Source: Streptomyces pilosus
GTDB lineage: Bacteria > Actinomycetota > Actinomycetes > Streptomycetales > Streptomycetaceae
Direction: 5' to 3'
Assembly: GCF_014649835.1 (NCBI RefSeq)
Contig: NZ_BMTU01000009.1
Coordinates: 240,868 to 304,867, forward strand
Length of the DNA: 64,000 bases
Below the pieces are notes generated by a model, which was not told the DNA's origin, made no database searches, and was given only the letters and a program-made list of their open reading frames with translations. Positions 46,067 through 56,005 of this stretch are shown one piece after another (within the stretch, counting starts at the first letter, position 1; each line of letters opens with the position of its first letter). The translations under genes were made by a program, and so were the position numbers.

Positions 46067-47071
46067 ATGGACAGACGCGGTTTCAACCGGCGGGTACTGC
46101 TGGGCGGCGTGGCCGCCGCGACATCGTTGTCCGTGGCCCCGGAGGCCGTGAGCGCCCCCGAGTCCGCCCGCGCGGCCGCGCCGGCGAGGACGGCACCCGC
46201 CGGGGGAGAGGTGCGGCGCGTCAAGATGTACGCCGAGCGACTGGCCGGCGGGCAGATGGGCTACGGCCTGGAGAAGGGCAAGGCGTCGATCCCCGGCCCG
46301 CTGATCGAGCTCAACGAGGGCGACACGCTGCACGTGGAGTTCGAGAACACCATGGACGTGCCGGTGAGCCTGCACGTCCACGGCCTGGACTACGAGATCT
46401 CCAGCGACGGCACCAAGCAGAACCGGAGCCACGTCGAACCGGGCGGCACCCGCACCTACACCTGGCGCACCCACCGGCCGGGCCGCCGCGCCGACGGCAC
46501 CTGGCGGGCGGGCAGCGCGGGCTACTGGCACTACCACGACCACGTGGTGGGCACGGAACACGGCACCGGCGGCATCCGGAACGGGCTGTACGGACCGGTC
46601 GTCGTGCGCCGCAAGGGCGACGTCCTGCCCGACGCGACCCACACCATCGTGTTCAACGACATGACGATCAACAACAGGCCCGCCCACACCGGTCCGGACT
46701 TCGAGGCCACCGTGGGCGACCGCGTGGAGATCGTCATGATCACGCACGGCGAGTACTACCACACGTTCCACATGCACGGGCACCGCTGGGCCGACAACCG
46801 CACCGGCATGCTCACCGGCCCCGACGACCCCAGCCAGGTCATCGACAACAAGATCTGCGGACCGGCCGACTCCTTCGGCTTCCAGATCATCGCGGGGGAG
46901 GGCGTCGGCGCGGGCGCCTGGATGTACCACTGCCACGTCCAGAGCCACTCCGACATGGGCATGGTCGGGCTGTTCCTGGTGAAGAAGCCGGACGGCACGA
47001 TCCCCGGGTACGACCCCCACGAGCACGCCCACGGGCAGGCCCCGCAGCAGCGGCCGGAGCACGCGCACTGA
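46067..47071 (+). CDS. Two-domain (small) laccase, Tat-exported multicopper oxidase
   Basis: The 334-residue two-domain multicopper oxidase matches Streptomyces small laccase (SLAC/EpoA type). It has a twin-arginine signal (MDRRGFNRRVLLGGVAAA), copper motifs HVHG, GYWHYHDHV, YYHTFHMHGHRW and the type 1 site WMYHCHVQSHSDMGM, and a His-rich C-terminus. It oxidises phenolics with reduction of O2 to water as a trimer in characterised homologues. The ATG at 46067 follows TTGGGGAG. It is divergent from the secreted dehydrogenase pair over 201 bp of relatively AT-rich promoter DNA, which suggests that the three extracellular copper/redox proteins are co-regulated. Confidence 0.95.
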   Translation: MDRRGFNRRVLLGGVAAATSLSVAPEAVSAPESARAAAPARTAPAGGEVRRVKMYAERLAGGQMGYGLEKGKASIPGPLIELNEGDTLHVEFENTMDVPVSLHVHGLDYEISSDGTKQNRSHVEPGGTRTYTWRTHRPGRRADGTWRAGSAGYWHYHDHVVGTEHGTGGIRNGLYGPVVVRRKGDVLPDATHTIVFNDMTINNRPAHTGPDFEATVGDRVEIVMITHGEYYHTFHMHGHRWADNRTGMLTGPDDPSQVIDNKICGPADSFGFQIIAGEGVGAGAWMYHCHVQSHSDMGMVGLFLVKKPDGTIPGYDPHEHAHGQAPQQRPEHAH

Positions 47072-47088
47072 CCCGCCGCACCTGAGCC

Positions 47089-47100
47089 GAGAGCGCTCTC
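47089..47100. promoter_or_regulatory. LacI-type operator GAGAGCGCTCTC
   Basis: A perfect 12-bp palindrome with a central AGCGCT, as recognised by Streptomyces LacI-family regulators. It lies 57 bp upstream of the LacI gene and 18 bp after the laccase stop, and is the obvious autoregulatory site. Confidence 0.65.
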
Positions 47101-47156
47101 CCGCCCGGCCGGGCCGGGGCTATCCTGTCCCGCATCCGCAGGTGAGGAGCGCCCAA

Positions 47157-48197
47157 GTGACCGAGACAGTGCCGCGTCCCACGCTGGAGGCCGTGGCCGC
47201 GCGCGCCGGGGTCTCCCGGGCCACGGTCTCCCGTGTGGTCAACGGCTCCGACGGGGTGCGCGAACCCCTGGCCGAACGGGTGAGGCGGGCGGTGGACGAA
47301 CTCGGGTACGTGCCGAACCAGGCCGCCCGCAGCCTGGTCACCAGGCGGCACGACGCCGTCGCCGTCATCGTCGCCGAACCGGAGACCCGGGTCTTCGCCG
47401 ACCCGTTCTTCGCCCGGCAGCTGCGCGGCATCAGCAAGGAGCTGACCGCCCACGACAACCAGCTCGTCCTGCTGCTCACCGAGGACCGCGACGACCACGC
47501 CCGCGTCGGCCGTTACCTGGCCGGCGGACACGTGGACGGCGCGCTCGTCTTCTCGCTCCACATCGACGATCCGCTGCCCGGACTGATCCGGCGGGCGGGA
47601 CTGCCGGCGGTGTTCGGCGGCCGGCCCGACTTCGGCGGCGGCCGGGACGGCGTCGTCTACGTCGACTCCGACAACCGGGGCGGCGCCCGCGACGCCGTAC
47701 GGCATCTGCTCGGCCTCGGGCGGAGCCGCATCGCCCACATCACCGGCGCGCTCGACCAGACCTCGGCGGTGGACCGGCTCGACGGCTTCCGGGACGTCCG
47801 GGTGGACACCGACCCCCGGCTGGTCGTGGAGGGCGACTTCACCGCCGCCAGCGGTGAGCGGGCGATGCGGGAACTCCTCGGCCGCCGTCCCGACCTGGAC
47901 GCGGTGTTCGCCGCCAACGACCTGACGGCGGCGGGCGCCCTGCGCGTGCTGCGCGAGCACGGGCGCCGGGTGCCGGACGACGTGGCCGTGGTCGGCTTCG
48001 ACGACATGCAGCCGGTCGCCGAACAGACCGAACCGCCGCTCACCACGGTCCGCCAGGACATAGAGGGGATGGGCCGTCTCATGGCACGCCTCCTGCTGCG
48101 CGAGCTCGACCGCCCCGCCACCGCGGACGAGGACGCCGGCGTCACCCCCTCCGGCGTGGTCCTCCCGACGACCCTGGTCCGCCGCGCCTCGGCCTGA
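47157..48197 (+). CDS. LacI family transcriptional regulator
   Basis: The 346-residue regulator has an N-terminal LacI helix-turn-helix and hinge (PTLEAVAARAGVSRATVSRVVNG, NQAARSLVTRR) and a periplasmic-binding-protein-like sugar domain (VAVIVAEPETRVFADPFFARQLRG, VFAANDLTAAGALRVL, VAVVGFDDMQPVAEQTEPPLTTV). The GTG at 47157 follows GAGGAG. Its position next to a secreted sugar-dehydrogenase/laccase locus and a GAGAGCGCTCTC operator suggests sugar-responsive control. I found no second copy of the operator in the laccase/dehydrogenase divergent region, however. Confidence 0.92.
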   Translation: MTETVPRPTLEAVAARAGVSRATVSRVVNGSDGVREPLAERVRRAVDELGYVPNQAARSLVTRRHDAVAVIVAEPETRVFADPFFARQLRGISKELTAHDNQLVLLLTEDRDDHARVGRYLAGGHVDGALVFSLHIDDPLPGLIRRAGLPAVFGGRPDFGGGRDGVVYVDSDNRGGARDAVRHLLGLGRSRIAHITGALDQTSAVDRLDGFRDVRVDTDPRLVVEGDFTAASGERAMRELLGRRPDLDAVFAANDLTAAGALRVLREHGRRVPDDVAVVGFDDMQPVAEQTEPPLTTVRQDIEGMGRLMARLLLRELDRPATADEDAGVTPSGVVLPTTLVRRASA

Positions 48198-48323
48198 CCG
48201 GCCCCCGCACGCGGCCCGGCGCCCGGGACCGGGACACGCCCGTCCGGGTGTTCCGGCGGTGGCGGCCGGTGGGCGGTGGAAGACTCGGCACGGCAGGCGA
48301 CGGGAGCTCTCCGAGGAGGCACC

Positions 48324-49118
48324 ATGCTCACCACCCGCTTCGTCGACGGCGCCCCGAGCTGGATCGATGTCGGCTCGTCCGACATCGAGGGCACCGCGTC
48401 CTTCTACGGCGGCCTGTTCGGCTGGGCGTTCCGCCCGGCGGGACCCGACACCGAAGGGTACGGATTCTTCGAGCTGGCCGGGCGGATCGTCGCCGGCGGC
48501 ACGCGCCTCGCACCGGAGCAGGGCCCGCCCGCGTGGACCGTCCACTTCCAGAGCCCCGACGCGGACGCCACCGCGAGGGCGGCGCTGCGGGCCGGGGGCA
48601 GTGTGCCGATGCCGCCGGCGGACGTGGGGGAGCAGGGAAGGACGGCGATCCTCGCCGACCACGCCGGCGCCCCCTTCGGGATCTGGCAGCCGGCGCGGCG
48701 CAGGGGCATCGAGGCGGCCGGTGAGGCCGGTGCCCTGTGCTGGGTCGAACTGCACACCCCGGACGTCGCCCGTGCCGCTGCCTTCTACCGTGCCGCCCTG
48801 GGCTGGGAGACCTCGGGGGTGCGCTTCCCCGGCGGGGTCTACACCTCCCTCAACCCCGCCGGGACGGGGGAGGAGGACATGTTCGGCGGGCTGGTCCCCT
48901 CGGCCGACGACCCCCCGGAGGCGGGGCCCGCCCGCCCCTCCTGGCTGCCCTACATCGGGGTGGCGGACACCGACGCCGTCGTCGCCAGGGCCGTCGGGCT
49001 GGGCGGCACGGTGCGGATGCCCGCCACGTCCGTCGCCGGTGTCGGCCGGCTCGCCCGGCTGGAGGACCCGTACGGCGCGCGGTTCGCGGTCCTCAGAGGT
49101 GATCCGCGCCAGAGCTGA
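48324..49118 (+). CDS. VOC family protein with two glyoxalase-like domains
   Basis: The 264-residue protein consists of two vicinal-oxygen-chelate repeats: residues 10-125 (WIDVGSSDIEGTASFYGGLFGW ... AGAPFGIWQP) and 140-260 (WVELHTPDVARAAAFYRAALGW ... DPYGARFAVLRG). The ATG at 48324 follows CGAGGAGG at ideal spacing, which decides against the upstream in-frame start. Streptomyces proteins of this type are annotated as hydroxylases or glyoxalase/bleomycin-resistance-like; the reaction is unknown. It is a single gene between the LacI and WhiB-like genes. Confidence 0.88.
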   Translation: MLTTRFVDGAPSWIDVGSSDIEGTASFYGGLFGWAFRPAGPDTEGYGFFELAGRIVAGGTRLAPEQGPPAWTVHFQSPDADATARAALRAGGSVPMPPADVGEQGRTAILADHAGAPFGIWQPARRRGIEAAGEAGALCWVELHTPDVARAAAFYRAALGWETSGVRFPGGVYTSLNPAGTGEEDMFGGLVPSADDPPEAGPARPSWLPYIGVADTDAVVARAVGLGGTVRMPATSVAGVGRLARLEDPYGARFAVLRGDPRQS

Positions 49119-49206
49119 CCACCGGCGCGCCGCCGTGTGCGGAGGTGCGCGGGAGGTCATCATCGAGCGGTCGCCGGAGCGGCGGGCCGGGCCGCGCCGC
49201 CGTCCC

Positions 49207-49226
49207 GGCGTTGATGCGGCGTTGAT
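49207..49226 (+). repeat. Tandem GGCGTTGAT repeat upstream of the WhiB-like gene
   Basis: CGGCGTTGAT occurs at 49206-49215 and again at 49217-49226, 11 bp apart and so on the same helix face, 35 bp before the WhiB-like start. It may be a regulator binding site within the promoter. Confidence 0.35.
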
Positions 49227-49260
49227 CGAACGTTTTTCGCCCTCCGGCACGCTTCCGGCC

Positions 49261-49506
49261 ATGCACACCGACACATTCCCGTCGCCCGATCTCACCTGGC
49301 AGGACGAGGCGTTGTGCGCGCAGACGGGAGGGGACTTCTTCTTTCCCGAACCCGGCAGCTCCGTCCGCGAGGCCAAGCGTATCTGCGGTCTCTGCCCGAT
49401 CCGCGCCACCTGCCTCGACTACGCCCTCTCCCACGACATGCGCTTCGGCGTCTGGGGCGGCCTGTCGGAGAAGGAACGCCTGGAGATGCGCCGCACGGCA
49501 CGGTAG
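49261..49506 (+). CDS. WhiB-like iron-sulfur transcription factor
   Basis: The 81-residue Wbl protein has the four conserved cysteines: ALCAQ, then RICGLCPIRATC (C-x2-C-x5-C). They ligate an oxygen/NO-sensitive [4Fe-4S] cluster. The signature turn FGVWGGLSEKER and a basic C-terminus EMRRTAR follow. There is no clear ribosome-binding site before the ATG at 49261, so translation may be leaderless or weak. From gene order it may be the orthologue of the S. coelicolor gene I recall as wblH (SCO6715), which I cannot confirm. Wbl proteins act with the principal sigma factor at target promoters. Confidence 0.92.
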   Translation: MHTDTFPSPDLTWQDEALCAQTGGDFFFPEPGSSVREAKRICGLCPIRATCLDYALSHDMRFGVWGGLSEKERLEMRRTAR

Positions 49507-49669
49507 TCCCGCCGCCCGCGAGGCGGGGAGAACCGGTACGGCCGACGCGCCCCCTGGCTGGGATCGGTCCGCGGCCGGTTCCCTGAAGGACTGCAAGGAG
49601 GCGGCGTGGTGACCTGATCCGGCCTGCGCGACGGCCGGGCCGGGCAGCGGGCCGCCCCGTCCGCACGCC

Positions 49670-50644
49670 TCACTGTGCGGCGCGGGCCGCCATCCGGGCC
49701 TTGCGGGCCGCCAGCTTCTCGTCGAACTTCGCGGCCTCCGCGTCCAGACCGCCCATGAACACGCCGAGTTCCTCCTGGGCCTTGAGGCCCTCCGGGCCCA
49801 GCCCGTCGATCTCCATGACCTTCAGGAAGCGGAGCACCGGCTGGAGCACGTCGTCGTGGTGGATGCGCAGGTTGTAGACCTCGCCGATGGCCATCTGCGC
49901 CGCCGCCCGCTCGAAGCCGGGGATGCCGTGGCCGGGCATCCGGAAGTCCACCACGACGTCGCGCACCGCCTGCATCGTGAGGTCCGGGGCCAGCTCGAAG
50001 GCCGACTTCAGCAGGTTGCGGTAGAACACCATGTGCAGGTTCTCGTCGGTCGCGATGCGGGCCAGCATGCGGTCGCAGACCGGGTCACCCGACTGGTGGC
50101 CGGTGTTGCGGTGCGAGATGCGGGTGGCCAGCTCCTGGAAGGCGACGTAGGCGATCGAGTGGAGCATCGAGTGCCGGTTGTCCGACTCGAAGCCCTCGCT
50201 CATGTGCGACATGCGGAACTGCTCCAGCTTGTCCGGGTCCACCGCCCGCGAGGCGAGCAGGTAGTCCCGCATCACGATGCCGTGCCGGCCCTCCTCGGCC
50301 GTCCAGCGGTGCACCCAGGTGCCCCAGGCGCCCTCCCGGCCGAACAGGGTCGCGATCTCGTGGTGGTAGCTGGGCAGATTGTCCTCGGTCAGCAGGTTCA
50401 CCACCAGGGCGATCCGGCCGACCTCGGTGACCTTCGACTGCTCCTTGTCCCAGGCCTCGCCGTCCTCGAAGAAGCCCGGGAAGTTGCGGCCGTCGCTCCA
50501 CGGCACGTACTCGTGCGGCATCCAGTCCTTGGTGACCTTCAGGTGCCGGTTGAGCTCCTTCTCGACCACTTCCTCCAGCGCGTACAACAGCCGGGCGTCG
50601 GTCCAGACCGAAGGGCTGCCCAGGTGGGGAGAAGTGAGCGACAC
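49670..50644 (-). CDS. Acyl-ACP desaturase (soluble di-iron)
   Basis: The 324-residue ferritin-like di-iron desaturase has the two iron-ligand motifs RWTAEEGRHGIVMRDYLL (E-E-x-x-H) and ARIATDENLHMVFYRNLL (D-E-N-x-H). LTEDNLPSYHHEIATLF supplies the further glutamate. It introduces a double bond into acyl-ACP for membrane fluidity, using electrons from ferredoxin. The start at 50644 lies 53 bp from a three-copy 15-bp operator array, so expression is clearly regulated, perhaps by a TetR-type lipid sensor located elsewhere. The dimethylargininase gene upstream is separated by 215 bp and probably independent. Confidence 0.92.
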   Translation of the reverse strand: MSLTSPHLGSPSVWTDARLLYALEEVVEKELNRHLKVTKDWMPHEYVPWSDGRNFPGFFEDGEAWDKEQSKVTEVGRIALVVNLLTEDNLPSYHHEIATLFGREGAWGTWVHRWTAEEGRHGIVMRDYLLASRAVDPDKLEQFRMSHMSEGFESDNRHSMLHSIAYVAFQELATRISHRNTGHQSGDPVCDRMLARIATDENLHMVFYRNLLKSAFELAPDLTMQAVRDVVVDFRMPGHGIPGFERAAAQMAIGEVYNLRIHHDDVLQPVLRFLKVMEIDGLGPEGLKAQEELGVFMGGLDAEAAKFDEKLAARKARMAARAAQ

Positions 50645-50697
50645 GGGTGACTCCAGGGGGACGGTGGCGTACGAAGCTCCGGCGAGCGGTGCCGGGG

Positions 50698-50745
50698 AAC
50701 CTACGGAATCGTAGGCTACGAAGCCGTAGGTTACGTAGCCGTAGG
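50698..50745 (-). promoter_or_regulatory. Three-copy 15-bp operator array upstream of the desaturase gene
   Basis: CGTAGG begins at 50710, 50725 and 50740, exactly 15 bp apart. The first copy is part of the palindrome CCTACG-GAAT-CGTAGG (50700-50715), and CTACG half-sites precede the other copies, producing overlapping inverted repeats. The local sequence is strikingly AT-richer than its surroundings. This should bind a multimeric regulator over the desaturase promoter. Confidence 0.65.
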
Positions 50746-50859
50746 TTAAGGTCTCCGTAAAGATCGCTGATCAGCGGGGCTTTGTTCCGGACCCGGCGTG
50801 GCGCGGTCGTGCACCCCGGGCCGCAGGTGGCTGCACCGTAGCGGCGACGCGGGCGTGGG

Positions 50860-51636
50860 TCAGGCGTGCAGCTCCCGCAGGCGCACCGAGAGGCACGTCA
50901 CACAGCCCTCGAGCTTCTCGAACTCTCCGATGTCCACCAGGACCGGCTCGTAGCCGAGGTCCGCGAACAGCTCCGCCGTCCTCGGCGCGCTCGCCGCCAT
51001 CAGCAGGGCGCCCCCGCCGAGCAGCACCACGTGCGCCCCCGACTCCTCCGGAACGGGCAGGAAACGGGGGAACAGGGAGGGCGCGTCCACGTGCGGGGCG
51101 TGCCCCACGACCGTCCCGTCCGGCAGCGCGGTGACCGCCGACTTCAGGTGCAGCACCTTGGTGACGGGCACCGCGACCACCCGCGCCCCCAGCGGTTCGA
51201 ACGCGGCGCGCACCTGCCGCACGCCGGCCGCGTCGGTGCGCCCGCCACGTCCGACGTACACCGTCTCGCCGACCTTCAGCACGTCACCACCGTCCAGCGT
51301 GCCCGGCTCCCGGACCCGGTTGACCGAGCAGCCCAGCGACACCACGGCCCGCTCGGTGCCGGGAACCTCCCCGCGCCGCGACCCGGCACCGGGGCGGGCG
51401 ATCAGCGCCACGTTCCGGTACATCACCACCGTGTCCTCGACGAACACCGAGTCCGGACAGTCGTCGGCGGGGTCGACCTCGATCGTCTCCCAGCCGTGGG
51501 CGCGCAGCACCTCCGTGTACGCCTCCCACTGCTCCACCGCGCGGCCGAAGTCGACGCCTACCCGTTCGGCGTGCGTCACCAGTCCTTCGGCCAGGCGGGG
51601 GACGGGACGGCGGACGAGGGCCTTCCTGCTGGGCAC
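50860..51636 (-). CDS. ddaH: Dimethylargininase (N(G),N(G)-dimethylarginine dimethylaminohydrolase)
   Basis: The 258-residue pentein-fold enzyme hydrolyses methylated arginines (or arginine-like substrates) to citrulline and an amine. Seen are DPADDCPDSVFVEDTVVM, TLDGGDVLKVG, the catalytic histidine in KVLHLKSAVTALP (near 162) and the nucleophile Cys248 in EGCVTCLSVRL. The GTG at 51636 with AAAGGGG is chosen because it gives the usual ~258-residue length and the family-like start; a longer frame reaches 51729. It is transcribed leftward, between the resistance operon and the desaturase. Confidence 0.9.
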   Translation of the reverse strand: MPSRKALVRRPVPRLAEGLVTHAERVGVDFGRAVEQWEAYTEVLRAHGWETIEVDPADDCPDSVFVEDTVVMYRNVALIARPGAGSRRGEVPGTERAVVSLGCSVNRVREPGTLDGGDVLKVGETVYVGRGGRTDAAGVRQVRAAFEPLGARVVAVPVTKVLHLKSAVTALPDGTVVGHAPHVDAPSLFPRFLPVPEESGAHVVLLGGGALLMAASAPRTAELFADLGYEPVLVDIGEFEKLEGCVTCLSVRLRELHA

Positions 51637-51790
51637 GGGTACCCCTTTCGGACGGGACGGACATGGCTCGGCGGGACGGCGGCGGCCCGTGGACCTCCGG
51701 CCTCCCACGGGCGCCGGCGCGGCCGTCATGCGGGGCGCGTGCGGACACGACCTCCCCGGAGCGCCACGGGACGGGCCACCGGTGACCGCC

Positions 51791-54055
<2,265 letters not shown>

Positions 54056-54065
54056 ACCGCCGACG

Positions 54066-55691
54066 CTAGGAGGAATACCCGACAGCTTCCGTCCCGATTT
54101 CCTTCAGCTCTCCCTCCTCCATCAGCACCCACCGGGTGACGCCGATCGACTCCAGGAACGGCATGTCGTGACTGGCCACGATCAGGGCCCCCTCGTACGA
54201 CTCCAGTGCCGTGGTGAGCTGCCGGACGCTCGCCATGTCGAGGTTGTTGGTCGGTTCGTCCAGCATCAGCAGCTGCGGCGCGGGCTCCGCCAGCATCAGC
54301 GCGGCCAGCGCCGCCCGGAACCGCTCGCCGCCGGAGAGCGTCGCCGCCTTCTGGTCGGCGCGCGCCCCCCGGAACAGGAAGCGGGCCAGCCGGGCCCGCA
54401 CCCGGTTGTTGGTGGCGCCCGGGGCGAACCGGGCCACGTTCTCGGCGACCGTCAGCTCCGGGTCGAGGACGTCGAGGCGCTGCGGCAGGAACCGCAGGGG
54501 CACCTGGACCCTCACCTCGCCCGACACCGGTTCGAGCTCCCCGGCGATCGTCCGCAGCAGCGTCGTCTTGCCCGCGCCGTTGCGGCCGATCAGCGCTACC
54601 CGCTCCGGGCCGCGCAGGTCGAAACCGCCGTGCGCCCGGCCGCCGTGGGCGAGCTCCAGGTCCATGAGGGTGAGCACGCCCCGGCCCGGCGGTACGGCCG
54701 TGTACGGCAGGTCGACGCGGATCTCGTCGTCGTCCCGCACGGCCTCCACCGCGTCGTCGAGGCGCTCCCTGGCGTCGGCCAGCCTCTCCTCGTGCATGAT
54801 GCGGTGCTTGCCCGCGGACTCCTGTGCCGCGCGCTTGCGCGCCCCCATGACGATCTTCGGCTCGCGCTTCTGCTCGAACATCTTCTGCCCGTACCGCTTG
54901 CGGCGGGCCAGTTTGACCTGGGCGTCCACCAGTTCGCGCTTCTGCTTGCGCAGGTCCGCCTCGGCGACGCGCACCATGCGCTCGGCGGCCTCCTGTTCGA
55001 CGGCCAGGGCCTCCTCGTACGCCGAGTAGTTGCCGCCGTACCAGGTGATCCCGCCGGAGCGCAGGTCGGCGATCTGGTCGACCAGGTCCAGCAGTTCACG
55101 GTCGTGGCTGACCACGATCATGACGCCCGGCCAGTCCGCGACGGCCGCGTACAGCCGCCGGCGGGCATACAGGTCGAGGTTGTTGGTGGGCTCGTCGAGC
55201 AGCAGGACGTCCGGCCGGCGCAGCAGCAGCGCCGCGAGCCGCAGCAGCACCGACTCGCCGCCCGACACCTCCCCGACCGTGCGGTCGAGACCGATGTGTC
55301 CGAGGCCGAGCCCGCCGAGCGTGGCCAGGGCGCGCTCCTCGACGTCCCAGTCGTCGCCGAGGGTCTCGAAGTGCTCCTCGGCCACGTCGCCCGCCTCGAT
55401 GGCGTGCAGGGCCGCCCGCCGGGCGGCGATGCCGAGCGCCTCGTCGACCCTCAGCGCGGTGTCGAGCGTCACGTTCTGCGGCAGGTAGCCCACCTCTCCG
55501 GCGACCCGGACGGCTCCGCCGGCCGGGGTGAGCTCACCGGCGATCAGTTTCAGCAGGGTGGACTTGCCCGACCCGTTGACCCCGACGAGGCCGGTGCGGC
55601 CGGGGCCGAAGGCGGCGTCGAGGCCTTCGAAGACGGCGGTGCCGTCGGGCCAGGTGAAGGCGAGAGAGGTACAGGTGAGGGATGGTGACAT
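54066..55691 (-). CDS. ABC-F family ATPase (probable ribosome-protection resistance factor)
   Basis: The 541-residue soluble protein has two ABC domains and no membrane segments. Motifs are Walker A GVNGSGKST near 37, signature VSGGESVLL, Walker B VLLLDEPTNNLD, then GRNGAGKTT near 365, LSGGERFRAAL and LLMLDEPTNNLD. A long charged inter-domain linker (about 225-340, rich in Lys/Arg/Glu, including KKRELVDAQVKLARRK-like sequence) would reach the ribosomal peptidyl-transferase centre. That architecture is shared by antibiotic-resistance ABC-F proteins and by general translation factors such as EttA. The leader peptide and attenuator upstream favour the resistance type. The next gene, a UvrA-like protein, is 10 bp downstream. 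Confidence 0.88.
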   Translation of the reverse strand: MSPSLTCTSLAFTWPDGTAVFEGLDAAFGPGRTGLVGVNGSGKSTLLKLIAGELTPAGGAVRVAGEVGYLPQNVTLDTALRVDEALGIAARRAALHAIEAGDVAEEHFETLGDDWDVEERALATLGGLGLGHIGLDRTVGEVSGGESVLLRLAALLLRRPDVLLLDEPTNNLDLYARRRLYAAVADWPGVMIVVSHDRELLDLVDQIADLRSGGITWYGGNYSAYEEALAVEQEAAERMVRVAEADLRKQKRELVDAQVKLARRKRYGQKMFEQKREPKIVMGARKRAAQESAGKHRIMHEERLADARERLDDAVEAVRDDDEIRVDLPYTAVPPGRGVLTLMDLELAHGGRAHGGFDLRGPERVALIGRNGAGKTTLLRTIAGELEPVSGEVRVQVPLRFLPQRLDVLDPELTVAENVARFAPGATNNRVRARLARFLFRGARADQKAATLSGGERFRAALAALMLAEPAPQLLMLDEPTNNLDMASVRQLTTALESYEGALIVASHDMPFLESIGVTRWVLMEEGELKEIGTEAVGYSS

Positions 55692-55737
55692 ACGGGCCTC
55701 CGCGGTTGCTCGGGGCGATCAGGGGCAAACGCGTATC

Positions 55738-55878
55738 GAGACACCGCGGGACGACGACCGGCAGCCGGAGGGAAACCGTGGGCAGAGGAAGAGCCCTGTT
55801 CCGAAGGGTCCGCAAGGACGGCTCGCACGCCGAGGTCGCACGCTGCGCACACACCTGAGCGGTGTGACGCGGTGTCTC
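55738..55878 (-). promoter_or_regulatory. Candidate ribosome-responsive attenuator in the ABC-F leader RNA
   Basis: In the leftward transcript, GAGACACCGCG (55878-55868) is perfectly complementary to CGCGGTGTCTC (55748-55738), an 11-bp long-range stem enclosing about 120 nt. A second local hairpin, CACACC-GCTCA-GGTGTG (55866-55850), starts two bases after the first arm. The 5' arm overlaps the stop codon of a 10-residue leader peptide, so a ribosome stalled there would block the long stem. This is the geometry of drug-inducible attenuators before ABC-F genes; function is inferred. Confidence 0.55.
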
Positions 55879-55909
55879 AGAACCTCAGACGAGCAACGTC
55901 CTTCTCCAT
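55877..55909 (-). CDS. Ten-residue leader peptide MEKDVARLRF upstream of the ABC-F gene
   Basis: An ATG at 55909, about 18-20 bases after the predicted transcription start, opens a frame encoding MEKDVARLRF, whose TGA (55877-55879) overlaps the 5' arm of the 11-bp long-range stem. There is no clear ribosome-binding site. Codons are AT-richer (GTT, GCT, CGT) than genomic average. The positioning relative to the RNA stems, not the sequence itself, supports its being a regulatory leader peptide. Confidence 0.45.
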   Translation of the reverse strand: MEKDVARLRF

Positions 55910-55933
55910 TCGACGGCAACAGAACCGATGCAG

Positions 55934-55962
55934 ACGCTACGAGCGGCCGATCCGGCTGTCAA
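55934..55962 (-). promoter_or_regulatory. Consensus-like promoter of the ABC-F/UvrA-like operon
   Basis: On the leftward strand TTGACA (55962-55957), a 17-bp spacer and TAGCGT (55939-55934) form a strong sigma-70-type promoter. An AAAA run lies four bases upstream of the -35 hexamer, reminiscent of WblC/WhiB7-dependent promoters. Transcription would start near 55927, leaving a 5' leader of about 235 nt before the ABC-F start codon. Confidence 0.65.
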
Positions 55963-56005
55963 CGCCTTTTCCGGACCGCGACGTCACCGCCCCCGAGGAG
56001 GCTCC

